Assembly: GCF_000721495.1 (NCBI RefSeq)
Contig: NZ_JOHY01000034.1
Span: 65,937 to 129,936, forward strand
Length of the DNA stretch: 64,000 nt
From: Streptomyces sp. NRRL F-5123
GTDB taxonomy: Bacteria; Actinomycetota; Actinomycetes; Streptomycetales; Streptomycetaceae
Reading direction: 5' to 3'
The translations under genes and the position numbers were made by a program. The notes beneath the pieces are model-generated. The model was not told where the DNA came from. It worked only from the letters and a program-made list of their open reading frames with translations, and made no database searches. Below, piece after piece: positions 15,865 to 25,313 of this stretch. The first letter of the stretch is position 1; each line of letters begins with the position of its first letter.

Positions 15865-17076
15865 ATGCAGGTGATCCAGTCGACGAAGCTCGCAAATGTC
15901 TGTTACGAGATCCGGGGCCCGGTTCTTGAGGAGGCGATGCGGCTCGAGGCTGCCGGTCACCGCATCCTCAAGCTCAACACGGGCAACCCGGCCCCCTTCG
16001 GTTTCGAGTGTCCTCCCGAGATCCTGGAGGACATGCTCCGGCAGCTGAAGGACGCGCACGGCTACGGGGACGCCAAGGGGCTGCTGAGCGCGCGCCGGGC
16101 GGTGATGCAGCACTACCAGACCAAGGGCGTCCCGCTGGACGTCGAGGACATCTACCTCGGCAACGGCGTGTCCGAGCTGATCCAGATGTCGATGCAGGCG
16201 CTGCTCGACGACGGCGACGAGGTGCTGGTCCCGGCGCCCGACTACCCGCTGTGGACGGCCTCGGTCTCGCTCGCCGGCGGCACCGCCGTCCACTACCGCT
16301 GCGACGAGCAGGCCGACTGGATGCCGGACCTCGCCGACATCGAGCGCAAGGTGACCGACCGCACCAAGGCGATCGTCATCATCAACCCGAACAACCCGAC
16401 CGGCGCGGTCTACGACGACGAGCTGCTGCGCGGCCTCACGGACATCGCGCGCCGGCACCGGCTGGTCGTGTGCTCGGACGAGATCTACGACAAGATCCTC
16501 TACGACGACGCCACCCACACCCCGACCGCCGCGATCGCCCCCGACCTGCTGACGCTCACCTTCAACGGCCTGTCCAAGGCCTACCGGGTGGCGGGCTACC
16601 GCAGCGGCTGGCTCGCGGTGTGCGGGCCCAAGTCGAACGCCTCCAGCTACATCGAGGGCCTGACGATCCTGGCGAACATGCGGCTGTGCGCGAACATGCC
16701 CGCGCAGCACGCGATCGCGACCGCGCTCGGCGGCCACCAGTCGATCAACTCCCTCGTCCTCCCCGGCGGCCGCCTGCGCGCGCAGCGCGACGCGACGTAC
16801 GAGGCCCTGACCTCGATCCCCGGTGTGACGTGCGTCAAGCCGAAGGGCGCGCTGTACGCCTTCCCGCGCCTGGACCCGCAGGTCTACAAGATCAAGGACG
16901 ACCGCCAGATGGTCCTCGACCTGCTGCGGGCCGAAAAGATCATGATCGTCCACGGCACGGGCTTCAACTGGATGGAACCCGATCACTTCCGCATCGTCAC
17001 CCTCCCCCGCGCGGAGGACCTGACCGAGGCGATCGGCCGTATCGGCCGGTTCCTGGACGGCTACTCGCAGCCCTGA
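15865..17076 (+). CDS. PLP-dependent aminotransferase, AlaA-like
   Basis: 403 residues, class I/II fold-type I aminotransferase. The opening QSTKLANVCYEIRGPVLEEA and AAGHRILKLNTGNPAPFGF closely resemble glutamate-pyruvate aminotransferase AlaA. The PLP lysine is Lys238 in NGLSKAYRVAGYRSGW; the NPNNPTGAVY loop binds the cofactor. ATG 15865 is preferred over GTG 15856 because AAGG lies about 8 nt upstream. It probably interconverts alanine and pyruvate. It ends convergently with pckG, separated by a perfect hairpin at 17103-17137. Confidence 0.9.
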   Translation: MQVIQSTKLANVCYEIRGPVLEEAMRLEAAGHRILKLNTGNPAPFGFECPPEILEDMLRQLKDAHGYGDAKGLLSARRAVMQHYQTKGVPLDVEDIYLGNGVSELIQMSMQALLDDGDEVLVPAPDYPLWTASVSLAGGTAVHYRCDEQADWMPDLADIERKVTDRTKAIVIINPNNPTGAVYDDELLRGLTDIARRHRLVVCSDEIYDKILYDDATHTPTAAIAPDLLTLTFNGLSKAYRVAGYRSGWLAVCGPKSNASSYIEGLTILANMRLCANMPAQHAIATALGGHQSINSLVLPGGRLRAQRDATYEALTSIPGVTCVKPKGALYAFPRLDPQVYKIKDDRQMVLDLLRAEKIMIVHGTGFNWMEPDHFRIVTLPRAEDLTEAIGRIGRFLDGYSQP

Positions 17077-17102
17077 GCGCTGCCGCGCGGGGTGAGCGTT
17101 TT

Positions 17103-17137
17103 CAGGGGCGCGTGGGGGTACCTCCCACGCGCCCCTG
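17103..17137. terminator. Bidirectional terminator / minimal hairpin repeat
   Basis: Perfect 14-bp arms, CAGGGGCGCGTGGG (17103-17116) and its complement (17124-17137), around GGTACCT. It lies between convergent aminotransferase and PEPCK genes. The arms are identical to the ends of the longer dispersed elements at 31031 and 46265, so this is a reduced copy that serves as a terminator. Confidence 0.8.
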
Positions 17138-17149
17138 ATCGCTCGGGCC

Positions 17150-19009
17150 CTACGCAGTAGCGAGGCGCGCGACCAGCGCCTCGTACTCCGCCCAGAGCTC
17201 GGGTGGCATGTGCTCGCCGAAGGCGGAGAGGTGCGGCGGGATCAGGGAGGCCTCCTCCCGCCACGTCTCCGGGTCCACCGTCAGCAGCAGCTCCAGGTCC
17301 TCGGGGGACAGGCCCAGGCCCTCGACGTCGAGGGCGCCCGGCGCGGGGAGGACGCCGATGGGGGTGCGGACGCCGTCCGCCGTACCCTCCAGGCGCTCCA
17401 CCACCCACTTCAGCACGCGCGCGTTCTCGCCGAAGCCGGGCCACACGAAGCGGCCGGCCGCGTCCTTGCGGAACCAGTTCACGTAGTAGATCCTCGGCAG
17501 CTTCGCCGGGTCGTGGGCGCGGCCCACCTCCAGCCAGTGCGCGAAGTAGTCGCCCATGTTGTAGCCGCAGAAGGGCAGCATCGCGAACGGGTCCCGGCGC
17601 AGTTCGCCGACCTTGCCCTCGGCCGCGGCGGTCTTCTCGCTGGAGATGTTCGCGCCGAGGAAGACGCCGTGCTGCCAGTCGAAGGACTCCGTGACGAGCG
17701 GCACCGCGGTGGCGCGGCGGCCGCCGAAGAGGATCGCGGAGATCGGGACGCCGCGCGGGTCCTCCCACTCGGGCGCGATGATCGGGCACTGGCTCGCGGG
17801 GACGGTGAAGCGCGCGTTGGGATGCGCGGCGGGCGTGCCGGACGCGGGGGTCCAGTCGTTGCCCTTCCAGTCGGTGAGGTGGGCGGGGGCCTGTTCGGTC
17901 ATGCCCTCCCACCACACGTCGCCGTCGTCGGTGCGGGCCACGTTGGTGAAGACGGTGTTGGCGTACATCGTCTTCATGGCGTTGGCGTTGGTGTGCTCGC
18001 CGGTGCCGGGGGCGACACCGAAGAAGCCGGCCTCGGGGTTGATCGCATAGAGCCGGCCGTCGTCGCCGAAGCGCATCCAGGCGATGTCGTCGCCGATCGT
18101 CTCGACCGACCAGCCGGAGACGGTGGGCTCCAGCATCGCCAGGTTGGTCTTGCCGCAGGCGGACGGGAAGGCCGCGGCGACGTAGCGGGACTCCCCGCGC
18201 GGCGGGGTGAGCTTGAGGATGAGCATGTGCTCGGCGAGCCAGCCCTCGTCGCGGGCCATGACGGATGCGATGCGCAGCGCGTAGCACTTCTTGCCGAGCA
18301 GCGCGTTGCCGCCGTAGCCGGAGCCGTACGACCAGATCTCGCGGTCCTCGGGGAAGTGCGAGATGTACTTGGTGGTGTTGCAGGGCCAGGGCACGTCGGC
18401 CTGGCCGGGGGCGAGCGGGGCGCCGACGGAGTGGACGGCCTTGACGAAGGCGCCGTCGCTGCCGAGCTGCTCCAGGACGGCGCTGCCCATGCGGGTCATG
18501 GTGCGCATCGAGGCGGCGACGTACGCCGAGTCGGTGATCTCGACGCCCATCGCGGACAGCGGTGAGCCGAGCGGGCCCATGCAGAAGGGCACGACGTACA
18601 TCGTCCGCCCGCGCATCGCCCCGCGGAAGAGCCCTCCCCCGGAGCCTTCGGCCCGGGAGGTGCCCCCAGCTCCACCCGTGAAGACCTCGCGCATCTCGGC
18701 GGGGTCCTTCCAGTGGTTGGTGGGGCCGGCGTCCTGCTCCCGCTGCGAGCAGATGAACGTACGGTCCTCGACGCGGGCGACGTCCGAGGGGTCGGACGCC
18801 GCGTGGTACGAGTTCGGCCGCAGGGTCGGGTCGAGCCGGGTGAAGGTGCCCTTGGCGACGAGTTCCGCCGCGAGCAGGTCGTACTCGGCCTGCGAGCCGT
18901 CGCACCAGACGACCTCGTCGGGCTGGGTGAGCTCGGCGATGTCGCCGACCCAGCGGATCAGTTCCTGGTGGTTGGTGGGAGCCGCACTGTCACGGTTGCC
19001 GCGCGCCAC
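17150..19009 (-). CDS. pckG: Phosphoenolpyruvate carboxykinase (GTP)
   Basis: 619 residues, full length for the GTP-dependent enzyme that converts oxaloacetate and GTP to PEP and CO2 in gluconeogenesis. Recognisable are [20 protein letters not shown] in the N-terminal domain, the phosphate-binding loop [16 protein letters not shown] with the reactive Cys, [20 protein letters not shown] and [21 protein letters not shown] at 19009 follows GGAG at 6 nt spacing. The upstream divergent gap (19010-19312) holds a perfect 14-bp palindrome that could be its operator. Confidence 0.96.
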   Translation of the reverse strand: MARGNRDSAAPTNHQELIRWVGDIAELTQPDEVVWCDGSQAEYDLLAAELVAKGTFTRLDPTLRPNSYHAASDPSDVARVEDRTFICSQREQDAGPTNHWKDPAEMREVFTGGAGGTSRAEGSGGGLFRGAMRGRTMYVVPFCMGPLGSPLSAMGVEITDSAYVAASMRTMTRMGSAVLEQLGSDGAFVKAVHSVGAPLAPGQADVPWPCNTTKYISHFPEDREIWSYGSGYGGNALLGKKCYALRIASVMARDEGWLAEHMLILKLTPPRGESRYVAAAFPSACGKTNLAMLEPTVSGWSVETIGDDIAWMRFGDDGRLYAINPEAGFFGVAPGTGEHTNANAMKTMYANTVFTNVARTDDGDVWWEGMTEQAPAHLTDWKGNDWTPASGTPAAHPNARFTVPASQCPIIAPEWEDPRGVPISAILFGGRRATAVPLVTESFDWQHGVFLGANISSEKTAAAEGKVGELRRDPFAMLPFCGYNMGDYFAHWLEVGRAHDPAKLPRIYYVNWFRKDAAGRFVWPGFGENARVLKWVVERLEGTADGVRTPIGVLPAPGALDVEGLGLSPEDLELLLTVDPETWREEASLIPPHLSAFGEHMPPELWAEYEALVARLATA

Positions 19010-19146
19010 GATCGCTCCGTCCCGCCGGGTCCGCACAGACCGGCGTGAGAGGTGAGGGTGTTGGTTCGGCCCCTTGGGGGCTGCGGCCCGGACGCGTGCG
19101 TGCCCGCCCCTGCACGGGGTCGCGGGCGCCCGTCCGGTACCGACCG

Positions 19147-19160
19147 CACTCATATGAGTG
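19147..19160. promoter_or_regulatory. Perfect palindrome upstream of pckG
   Basis: CACTCATATGAGTG, 138-151 bp upstream of the pckG start in the pckG / hemolysin III divergent gap. No other strong dyad occurs nearby except the one directly before the hemolysin III gene. It is a candidate regulator site; the regulator is unknown. Confidence 0.5.
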
Positions 19161-19282
19161 TGATCCCGCTCAGTCGAGTCTGTCCAGAGCGCCGGGGGTG
19201 AGCCACACCACGCGACAACAGCTCCCCGAACGGCCGATCGCGGGCCCCGGACGGCCGATGCGACGCGGGCCTTCGGCGGGCA

Positions 19283-19300
19283 ACCTACGGTGGCGTAGGT
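19283..19300. promoter_or_regulatory. Inverted repeat directly upstream of hemolysin III gene
   Basis: ACCTACG-GTGG-CGTAGGT with perfect 7-bp arms, ending 12 bp before the start codon. The spacing suggests it overlaps the promoter or leader. TetR-type regulators often use dyads of this size; the regulator is not encoded next to it. Confidence 0.55.
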
Positions 19301-19312
19301 AGCATTGACGCC

Positions 19313-20011
19313 ATGAGCGCCGTCGATCAGACTGCTGAAATGCCCGCCGAAGTCGATGCACTCGATACGTCGAAATCTGTAAAGCCCAAGCTCAGAGGGT
19401 GGTTGCACGCCGGAATGTTCCCGGCCGTGCTCATCTCGGGCGTCGCGCTGACCGCCTTCGCCCAGAGCACCAGAGGGCGCATCGCATGCGCAATCTTCAC
19501 GGTGTCGGCGTGCGCACTCTTCGGCGTGAGCGCGCTTTACCACCGGGGGAACTGGGGGCCGCGGGTCTCCGGAATTTTGCGCCGGCTTGACCATGCGAAC
19601 ATCTTCCTGATCATCGCGGGCACCTACACACCGCTGGCGATACTGCTGCTGCCGGGCGGAACGTCCCATCTGCTGCTGTGGCTGGTGTGGGCGGGCGCGC
19701 TCGCGGGGATCGCCTTCCGGGTCTTCTGGGTCGGCGCGCCACGGTGGCTGTACACGCCCTGCTACATCGCGCTCGGCTGGGTCGCCGTCTTCTTCCTGCC
19801 GGACTTCCTGCGCACCGGCGGCGTCGCGGTGATGGTCTGCGTGATCGTCGGCGGCGTCCTGTACAGCACGGGCGCGGCGGTCTACGGCTTCAAGCGGCCG
19901 AACCCGTCACCGCGCTGGTTCGGCTTCCACGAGGTCTTCCACTCCTTCACGCTGGCGGCGTTCATCGTCCACTACATCGGCATCTCGCTCGTCGCCTACC
20001 AGCACGGCTAG
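19313..20011 (+). CDS. Hemolysin III family (TrhA/YqfA) membrane protein
   Basis: 232 residues with seven hydrophobic segments. Family marks are the N-terminal [27 protein letters not shown] with the conserved His, [17 protein letters not shown], and the C-terminal [17 protein letters not shown] with the metal-binding His residues of the PAQR-like fold. Such proteins modulate membrane lipid composition and fluidity in bacteria; haemolysis is historical. It stands alone, with an inverted repeat at its promoter and a strong terminator at 20045-20073. Confidence 0.9.
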   Translation: MSAVDQTAEMPAEVDALDTSKSVKPKLRGWLHAGMFPAVLISGVALTAFAQSTRGRIACAIFTVSACALFGVSALYHRGNWGPRVSGILRRLDHANIFLIIAGTYTPLAILLLPGGTSHLLLWLVWAGALAGIAFRVFWVGAPRWLYTPCYIALGWVAVFFLPDFLRTGGVAVMVCVIVGGVLYSTGAAVYGFKRPNPSPRWFGFHEVFHSFTLAAFIVHYIGISLVAYQHG

Positions 20012-20044
20012 CCGCGCGGACGGCCGCGGCGGCGCTCCTCGACA

Positions 20045-20073
20045 GGCCCGCACCCCCCTGGGGGGTGCGGGCC
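20045..20073. terminator. Terminator after the hemolysin III gene
   Basis: Perfect inverted repeat with 14-bp arms (GGCCCGCACCCCCC and complement) and a single central T, 34 bp after the stop codon, followed by TTCGT. Confidence 0.8.
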
Positions 20074-20080
20074 TTCGTCA

Positions 20081-20129
20081 TGCGAGTTACTCTTTTTTGA
20101 GAGTCACTGTCATTTGAGTCTCACTCGCA
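20081..20129. promoter_or_regulatory. Nested inverted repeats before the MFS/TetR operon
   Basis: An outer dyad TGCGAGT (20081-20087) / ACTCGCA (20123-20129) encloses an inner one, TGAGAGTCAC (20098-20107) / TTGAGTCTCA (20114-20123), with 8 of 10 arm positions complementary. It is the likely operator for the TetR regulator encoded second in the operon, 17 bp ahead of the MFS start. Confidence 0.6.
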
Positions 20130-20145
20130 TCGCAGGAGCTTCGCC

Positions 20146-21804
20146 ATGCCCTCCTCCGCTCCCCCGTCCCCGTCCGCTCCCCCGTCCCCGTCCTCACCGT
20201 CCTCACCGCCCTCCCCGCCGCAGCCGGATCCGCGGCGCTGGCTCGCGCTCGTCGCACTGGCCCTGAGCATGCTCGTGCTCAGCTTCGACACCACGATCCT
20301 CAACGTCGCCCTGCCGACGATGGCCGACGAGATCGGCGCCACCACCGGCGACATGCAGTGGATCGTCGACTCCTACACCGTCGTCTTCGCCGCCGCGATG
20401 CTGCCCGCCGGGCTCCTCGGCGACCGCTTCGGACGGCGCCGGATGCTCATCGCCGGGCTCGCGGTCTTCCTCGCCGGGTCGGTCCTGGGCTCGCTGGTCG
20501 GCAGCCCCGGCGGGGTCATCGTCGCCCGCACGGTGATGGGCCTCGGCGGCGCCTTCGTCATGCCGCTCGCGCTCTCCGTGATCCCCGGGCTGTTCGGCCC
20601 CGCCGAGCGGCCCCGGGCCGTGGCGATCGCCAGCACCGCGGTCGCCTTCGGCATGCCGCTCGGGCCGATCATCGGCGGTGCGCTGCTGAAGAGCTTCTGG
20701 TGGGGCTCGGTCTTCCTGGTCAACATCCCGCTGGTCGCACTCGCCATCGTCGCGTGCGTGTGGCTGCTGCCCGAAACCCGCGACCCGGCCGCCCCGCGCG
20801 TGCGCGTCACCAGCACCTTCTGCGCCGCCGCGGGGCTCGGCGCGCTCGTCTACGGCATCATCGAGGCGCCCGGCCGCGGCTGGGGCGACCCGGTGGTGGC
20901 CGCCGCGCTCGCCACGGGGGCGCTGCTGCTGGCCGTCCTCGTGCTGCGCGAGCGCCGGGTGGCGCGACCGATGCTGGACATGAGCCTGCTGCGGCAGCGC
21001 GGCTTCCTGTGGAACGCCGTCGCCGCCACGCTGGTGAGCTTCATCCTCACCGGCATGGTCTTCGTGCTGCCCTCGTACCTGCAGAGCGCCCTCGGCCATG
21101 ACGCGCTCGGCACGGGGCTGCGGCTGCTGCCGATGATGGGCGGGCTGACGGTCGCCGCCCGGCTCGCCCCCGCGCTCGTCGCGAAGTCGGGCCCGCGCCC
21201 GGTGATCACCGCGGGCCTGCTGGTGCTCGCCGCGGGCGGCTTCCTCGGCGCCACCACCTCCACGGGGGACGGCTACGGGCGGATCGCGGTGTGGCTGGCC
21301 GTCGCCGGGGCGGGGCTGGGGCTCAGCGTCGTCCCGTCCATGAACGGCGCGCTCGGCGCGCTCCCCCGCGAGCGCGCCGGCAGCGGGTCCGGGCTGCTCC
21401 AGACGCTGCGGCAGACGGGCGCGGCCGTGGGCGTCGCTGTCCTCGGCAGCGTCCTGGCCGCGGCCTACCGCAGCCGTCTCGACACGGCGGGCCTGTCGCC
21501 GGACGCCGCGCACGCGGCCCGCGAGTCGCTGGTCGGCGCGCACGCGGTGGCCGTACGTACCGGGCACCAGGCCCTCGCCGCGTCGGCGGACGCGGCCTAC
21601 GCGCACGGCATGGACGTCGCGCTCGCCGTGTGCGGGGCGGCCGCGCTGGCGGCTGGACTGCTGCTGGCGGCCCTCCTGCCGAACCCGCGGCCGGGGCGGG
21701 CGGACACGAAGGCGGCGGAGGGCGCGTCCGCTTCGCCGGGCGCGGAGGGCGCTGCGGGCGCGGCCGGGGCGCTCGCCGAGCCGCGGGCGGATGCCCGACA
21801 ATGA
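20146..21804 (+). CDS. MFS drug-efflux transporter, DHA2 (EmrB/QacA) type
   Basis: 552 residues with about 14 membrane segments. The N-terminus is a Ser/Pro-rich tail encoded by repeated SAPPSPS units. TM1 contains LSFDTTILNVALPTM (DHA2 motif D1), the loop GDRFGRRRMLIAG is MFS motif A, and LALSVIPGLFGPAERPRA follows. It exports toxic compounds in exchange for protons. Immediately downstream and overlapping is a TetR gene, and a nested dyad lies upstream, so expression is probably drug-inducible. Confidence 0.92.
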   Translation: MPSSAPPSPSAPPSPSSPSSPPSPPQPDPRRWLALVALALSMLVLSFDTTILNVALPTMADEIGATTGDMQWIVDSYTVVFAAAMLPAGLLGDRFGRRRMLIAGLAVFLAGSVLGSLVGSPGGVIVARTVMGLGGAFVMPLALSVIPGLFGPAERPRAVAIASTAVAFGMPLGPIIGGALLKSFWWGSVFLVNIPLVALAIVACVWLLPETRDPAAPRVRVTSTFCAAAGLGALVYGIIEAPGRGWGDPVVAAALATGALLLAVLVLRERRVARPMLDMSLLRQRGFLWNAVAATLVSFILTGMVFVLPSYLQSALGHDALGTGLRLLPMMGGLTVAARLAPALVAKSGPRPVITAGLLVLAAGGFLGATTSTGDGYGRIAVWLAVAGAGLGLSVVPSMNGALGALPRERAGSGSGLLQTLRQTGAAVGVAVLGSVLAAAYRSRLDTAGLSPDAAHAARESLVGAHAVAVRTGHQALAASADAAYAHGMDVALAVCGAAALAAGLLLAALLPNPRPGRADTKAAEGASASPGAEGAAGAAGALAEPRADARQ

Positions 21805-22453
21805 GCACATGCCGCCCTACCCCTGCGACGACGCCCCCTCCACCGCCCCGCCCCGGCCCCCCAGCCTGCGCGAACGCAAGAAGGCGGCGACCCGGCAGGC
21901 GATCCGCAGGGCGGCCTACCGGCTCTTCGCGGAGCAGGGCTACGACGCCACGCCCGTGGACCGGATCGCCGCTGAGGCGGACGTCTCACCGAGCACGGTC
22001 TTCCGGTACTTCCCCACCAAGGAGGACATCGTCCTGACGGACGACTACGACGCCGAGATGGCGGAGGTCCTGCGCGCCCGCCCGCTCGACGAGCGTCCCC
22101 TCGCGTCCGTGCGGCACGTCATGCACGCCGTCCTCGGCCGGGCGATGCGGGATCCGGACGGCCGCGAGGAGCTGATCCGGCGCGAGGAACTCGTCCGGGA
22201 CGTCCCCGCGATCCGCGCCCGCGCGCACGAGAGCATGTCCGCGACCGGCCGGCTGCTCGGCGGCATCATCGCCGAGCGCACCGGCCGGCGGGCGGACGAT
22301 CTGGAGGTCCGGGTCTTCGCGGCGGCCGTCTTCGCGGCGCTGCACGAGGCGACGATGTACTGGCTGGAGCACGACCGCGACGAGGACTTCGTCCTGCTCC
22401 TCGACCGCACCCTGGCGATGCTGCGGCACGGCCTGGACCTGCGGACCCCTTGA
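21791..22453 (+). CDS. TetR family repressor of the MFS transporter
   Basis: Up to 220 residues. The helix-turn-helix is [20 protein letters not shown] ... [18 protein letters not shown], followed by a TetR_C_17/MftR-like C-terminal domain. The ATG at 21791 overlaps the transporter gene by 14 bp; an in-frame ATG at 21809 is the alternative. Co-transcription with the exporter and the upstream dyads suggest a local drug-responsive repressor. The C-terminus overlaps the antisense run-on frame of the damaged YyaL gene. Confidence 0.9.
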   Translation: MPDNEHMPPYPCDDAPSTAPPRPPSLRERKKAATRQAIRRAAYRLFAEQGYDATPVDRIAAEADVSPSTVFRYFPTKEDIVLTDDYDAEMAEVLRARPLDERPLASVRHVMHAVLGRAMRDPDGREELIRREELVRDVPAIRARAHESMSATGRLLGGIIAERTGRRADDLEVRVFAAAVFAALHEATMYWLEHDRDEDFVLLLDRTLAMLRHGLDLRTP

Positions 22454-24496
22454 CAACTGCCGCCCTACGCGGCCCCGCTCGCCGCGCACGCCCGTCCCGC
22501 CGCACGGCGGTGTGCGGCAGTGGCACCGGCCCGCACCGGCCTCGGCCGCACCCGCCGCCGAAGTGCTGGTGCTGTGACCGGGAGGGTTCACCGGCTTGCG
22601 ACGCCCGGCACGGCACCTCGCTGCGTTGCCGCATCGACCGAGCAGGCCCGCTACGAGGCCGATCCGGTCGGCGGTGAGCGGATCGCCGGTGCCGCCCACG
22701 ACGGCGACCTCGCGCGGCCCGTCGAGTGCGGCCTCCGCGACGGCCAGGCCCCAGCCGATGAACCGCGGCGCGCGCCCCGCGAGCGCGCCGACCACGCCGA
22801 GCGCCCGCTCGGCGGCACTGCGGTGCGGCTCCGCGCCGGTGTGCGCGGCGTACGACAGCAGCGCCCCGGCCGCCGCGGTCCAGCCCGAGGGCGTGGCGTT
22901 GTCGGTGGGGTCCTGCGGGCGCCGGATGAGGGTCTCGGCGTCGTCGGCGGTGTCGTAGAGGGTGCCGTCGTCGCCGGTGAAGTGGTGGAGGACGGAGTCC
23001 AGCAGCAGCCCGGCGAAGTCGAGCCAGACGCCCTCGCCGGTCACCGAGGAGAGCGCGAGGAAGCCCTCGGCGACGTCCGCGTAGTCCTCCAGCACGCCGT
23101 CGTTGGCGCCCGCGACGCCGTCCCGCGAGGTGCGGGTGAGGCGGCCGCGTCCGTCCATGTGCACGCGCACCAGCAGGTCGGCCGCGTCCACCGCCGCCTG
23201 CACGAGGTCGGTGCGGTCGAAGTACGCCCCCGTCTCGGCGAGCGCCGCGATGGCCAGCCCGTTCCAGGCGGCGACCACCTTGTCGTCCCGCCCCGGCCGC
23301 GCCCGCCGGGCCCGCGCGCCGAGCAGCCGTTCGCGTACGGACGCGACGCGGGCGGCGTCCACCACCCCGCCGCCCTGCGGGAGTTGCAGCACGGAGGCGC
23401 CCTCCTCGAAGGTGCCCTCGTCGGTGACGCCGAAGTAGTCGGCGGCGAACTTCCCGTCAGCCTCGCCCAGCTCGGCCGCGAGCTGCTCGGGCGTCCAGAC
23501 GTAGTAGGCGCCTTCGGCGTGCCGGCCGCTGCCGTCGTCGCTGTCGGCGTCCAGCGCGGACGCGAAGCCGCCCTCGTCGGTGGCGAGTTCGCCGACGATG
23601 AAGTCCGCGGTCTCCAGGGCGATCCGCCGGGCCAGGTCCGAGCCGGTGGCGCGCCACAGATGCGCGTAAACCCTCGCCAACAGGGCGTTGTCGTACAGCA
23701 TCTTCTCGAAGTGGGGCACGACCCACTCCCGGTCCACGCTGTAGCGGGCGAAGCCGCCGCCGAGCTGGTCGTAAATGCCACCGCGGGCCATCGCCTCGCA
23801 CGTGTCCCGCGCCATCTGCAGCGCGCCCTCCGCGCCGGTGCGCGCGTGGTGCCGCAGCAGGAACTCCAGCGCCATGGACGGCGGGAATTTCGGCGCCCCG
23901 CCGAACCCGCCCCGCCGCGCGTCGTACTCCCGCGTCAGCCCCAGCAGCGCGGCCCCCATCTCCGCCTCGCCGGGCAGCCCGTGGGCGTCGTACACCGGCC
24001 CCCGGTCGGCGAGGTCCCGCACGATCCGCCCCGCGACGTCCGCGACCTCCTCCCGCCGGTCCCGCCACGCCGCCACCACCCCGCGCAGCACCTCCATGAA
24101 GGCCGGCATGCCCTGCCGCGGCTTCGGCGGGAAGTAGGTCCCGAAGTAGAACGGCTCCCCCTCCGCCGTCAGGAACACCGTCATCGGCCACCCCCCCTGC
24201 CCGGTGGCCGCCTGCACCGCCTCCATGTACACCGCGTCGACGTCCGGCCGCTCCTCCCGGTCGACCTTGACGGACACGAAGTGCTCGTTGAGATACGCCG
24301 CGGTCGCCTCGTCCTCGAACGACTCGTGCGCCATCACATGGCACCAGTGGCAGGCCGAATACCCCACACTCAGCAGCACCGGCACCCCCCGCCGCCGCGC
24401 CTCCCCGAACGCCTCGGGCCCCCACGGCCACCAGTCCACCGGGTTGTCGGCATGCTGCAACAGATAGGGCGACGTGGCGTCCCCGAGTCGATTCAC
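21986..24496 (-). CDS. YyaL/DUF255 thioredoxin-domain protein with damaged 3' end
   Basis: The open frame codes for 836 residues, but only about the first 610 (24496 to ~22666) belong to the family. It starts [20 protein letters not shown] with the thioredoxin-like CHWC motif ([20 protein letters not shown]), followed by the (alpha/alpha)6 barrel ([29 protein letters not shown]). Normal homologues are about 670-680 residues. Here the last ~60 are missing and the frame passes through a ~97-bp repeat (22569-22665) into sequence antisense to TetR with no stop until 21986. The protein is probably still made, with a foreign tail. Confidence 0.75.
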   Translation of the reverse strand: MNRLGDATSPYLLQHADNPVDWWPWGPEAFGEARRRGVPVLLSVGYSACHWCHVMAHESFEDEATAAYLNEHFVSVKVDREERPDVDAVYMEAVQAATGQGGWPMTVFLTAEGEPFYFGTYFPPKPRQGMPAFMEVLRGVVAAWRDRREEVADVAGRIVRDLADRGPVYDAHGLPGEAEMGAALLGLTREYDARRGGFGGAPKFPPSMALEFLLRHHARTGAEGALQMARDTCEAMARGGIYDQLGGGFARYSVDREWVVPHFEKMLYDNALLARVYAHLWRATGSDLARRIALETADFIVGELATDEGGFASALDADSDDGSGRHAEGAYYVWTPEQLAAELGEADGKFAADYFGVTDEGTFEEGASVLQLPQGGGVVDAARVASVRERLLGARARRARPGRDDKVVAAWNGLAIAALAETGAYFDRTDLVQAAVDAADLLVRVHMDGRGRLTRTSRDGVAGANDGVLEDYADVAEGFLALSSVTGEGVWLDFAGLLLDSVLHHFTGDDGTLYDTADDAETLIRRPQDPTDNATPSGWTAAAGALLSYAAHTGAEPHRSAAERALGVVGALAGRAPRFIGWGLAVAEAALDGPREVAVVGGTGDPLTADRIGLVAGLLGRCGNAARCRAGRRKPVNPPGHSTSTSAAGAAEAGAGRCHCRTPPCGGTGVRGERGRVGRQLSRGPQVQAVPQHRQGAVEEQDEVLVAVVLQPVHRRLVQRREDGRREDPDLQIVRPPAGALGDDAAEQPAGRGHALVRAGADRGDVPDEFLAPDQLLAAVRIPHRPAEDGVHDVPHGREGTLVERAGAQDLRHLGVVVVRQDDVLLGGEVPEDRAR
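22499..22518. terminator. Hairpin between TetR and YyaL genes
   Basis: GCCGCAC-GGCGGT-GTGCGGC, 7-bp perfect arms with a 6-nt loop, 46 bp after the TetR stop. It probably ends the MFS/TetR transcript. Confidence 0.5.
22569..22665. mobile_element. MITE-like element, copy A
   Basis: About 97 bp beginning GTGCTGTGACCGGGAGGGTT and containing CTTGCGACGCCCGGCACGG. A second copy lies at 42959-43053. The first ~45 bp of the two copies align in the same direction, while the last ~32 bp (22634-22665) match the other copy as a reverse complement with two mismatches. Both copies sit exactly where a minus-strand gene loses its conserved C-terminus. No transposase is encoded, so it would be mobilised in trans. 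Confidence 0.6.
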
Positions 24497-24617
24497 GCGG
24501 CCACCCTCTCACGCCCCCCGCCCGGGGCGCCGCCCTTGCCGCACGGTGTTGCAACCCCGCGTCCCGTAGCCTGGTCCGGACAGCAGGGTGCCCGCTCGGC
24601 GACGGAGGAGGTACGCC

Positions 24618-25187
24618 GTGAGCGCGGGGATGATCACGCCGGCATGGATGCACGAGCTGGTGACCGCCGAGCAGTACGAATCCTGGTCGCCCGAGCAGTG
24701 CGCCGGTATCGAGGTCGTGGACGGAATCGTCGTCGTGAGCCCGAGCGTGTCCAAGTGGCACAACCGCCTCGCCCGTATCCTCGCCAACGCACTCGACGCG
24801 GCGGGCGGTGCCGAGTGGAACGCGGACACGGACTTCGACGTCCGCCTCCAGGACGTCCCGCTGATCAACCGGCGCCCCGACGTCGTGGTCTACCGGGCGG
24901 ACACCATCGACGTCACGCCGACCCGGCCGGCGCACGTGCTGCTGCTGGTCGAGGTCGTCTCCCCCGGTTCGGAGACCACCGACCGGGTGGTCAAGCTCCA
25001 GCAGTACGCCCGCGCGGGTGTTCCCTTCTACTGGCGGATCGAGCAGTCCGCGGGCACGGTGCCGCTGGTGTACACCTACCTGCTGGACCAGGCGAGCGAC
25101 ACCTACCGGGAGGGCGAGGTCTTCACCGGCGTGGTCAAGGCGGCCGTCCCCTTCGCCGTGGACATCGACCTCACGAACCTGGGCTGA
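24618..25187 (+). CDS. Uma2 family (DUF820) restriction-endonuclease-like protein
   Basis: 189 residues starting at GTG 24618 after GGAGGAGG. The Uma2 fold is shown by EVVDGIVVVSPSVSKWHNRL, INRRPDVVVYRAD and LLLVEVVSPGSETTDRVVKL with the PD-(D/E)XK-like Asp and Glu-Val. Such proteins are abundant in Streptomyces and cyanobacteria and their biological role is unknown. It stands alone between the YyaL gene and the DGPF gene. Confidence 0.85.
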   Translation: MSAGMITPAWMHELVTAEQYESWSPEQCAGIEVVDGIVVVSPSVSKWHNRLARILANALDAAGGAEWNADTDFDVRLQDVPLINRRPDVVVYRADTIDVTPTRPAHVLLLVEVVSPGSETTDRVVKLQQYARAGVPFYWRIEQSAGTVPLVYTYLLDQASDTYREGEVFTGVVKAAVPFAVDIDLTNLG

Positions 25188-25214
25188 CCCGGCCGGAAAA
25201 ATTTTCTCCCGCCG

Positions 25215-25241
25215 TGTCGAAACGGCCGGGTCCCGTTCGAC
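25215..25241 (+). promoter_or_regulatory. Predicted ECF42-type promoter for the DGPF gene
   Basis: TGTCGA at 25215-25220 and CGAC at 25238-25241 are separated by 17 bp. This agrees with the promoter motif reported for ECF42 sigma factors in Streptomyces, TGTCGA at -35 and CGA/TC at -10. It lies 73 bp upstream of the DGPF start. The adjacent sigma gene at 25730 is of this group, so autoregulation of the pair is likely. Confidence 0.7.
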
Positions 25242-25313
25242 GCACTGGTGAGGGCGCGGGAGAGCGCCCCCCGGCCGGAGGCCGGAGCACCGAGCGGAAC
25301 CCAGGAGAACACT

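Noticed and set aside
13936..16986. A 1016-codon minus-strand frame
   Set aside because: It is antisense to the D-aminoacylase and aminotransferase genes, has Val/Arg/Gly-biased composition and no recognisable domain.
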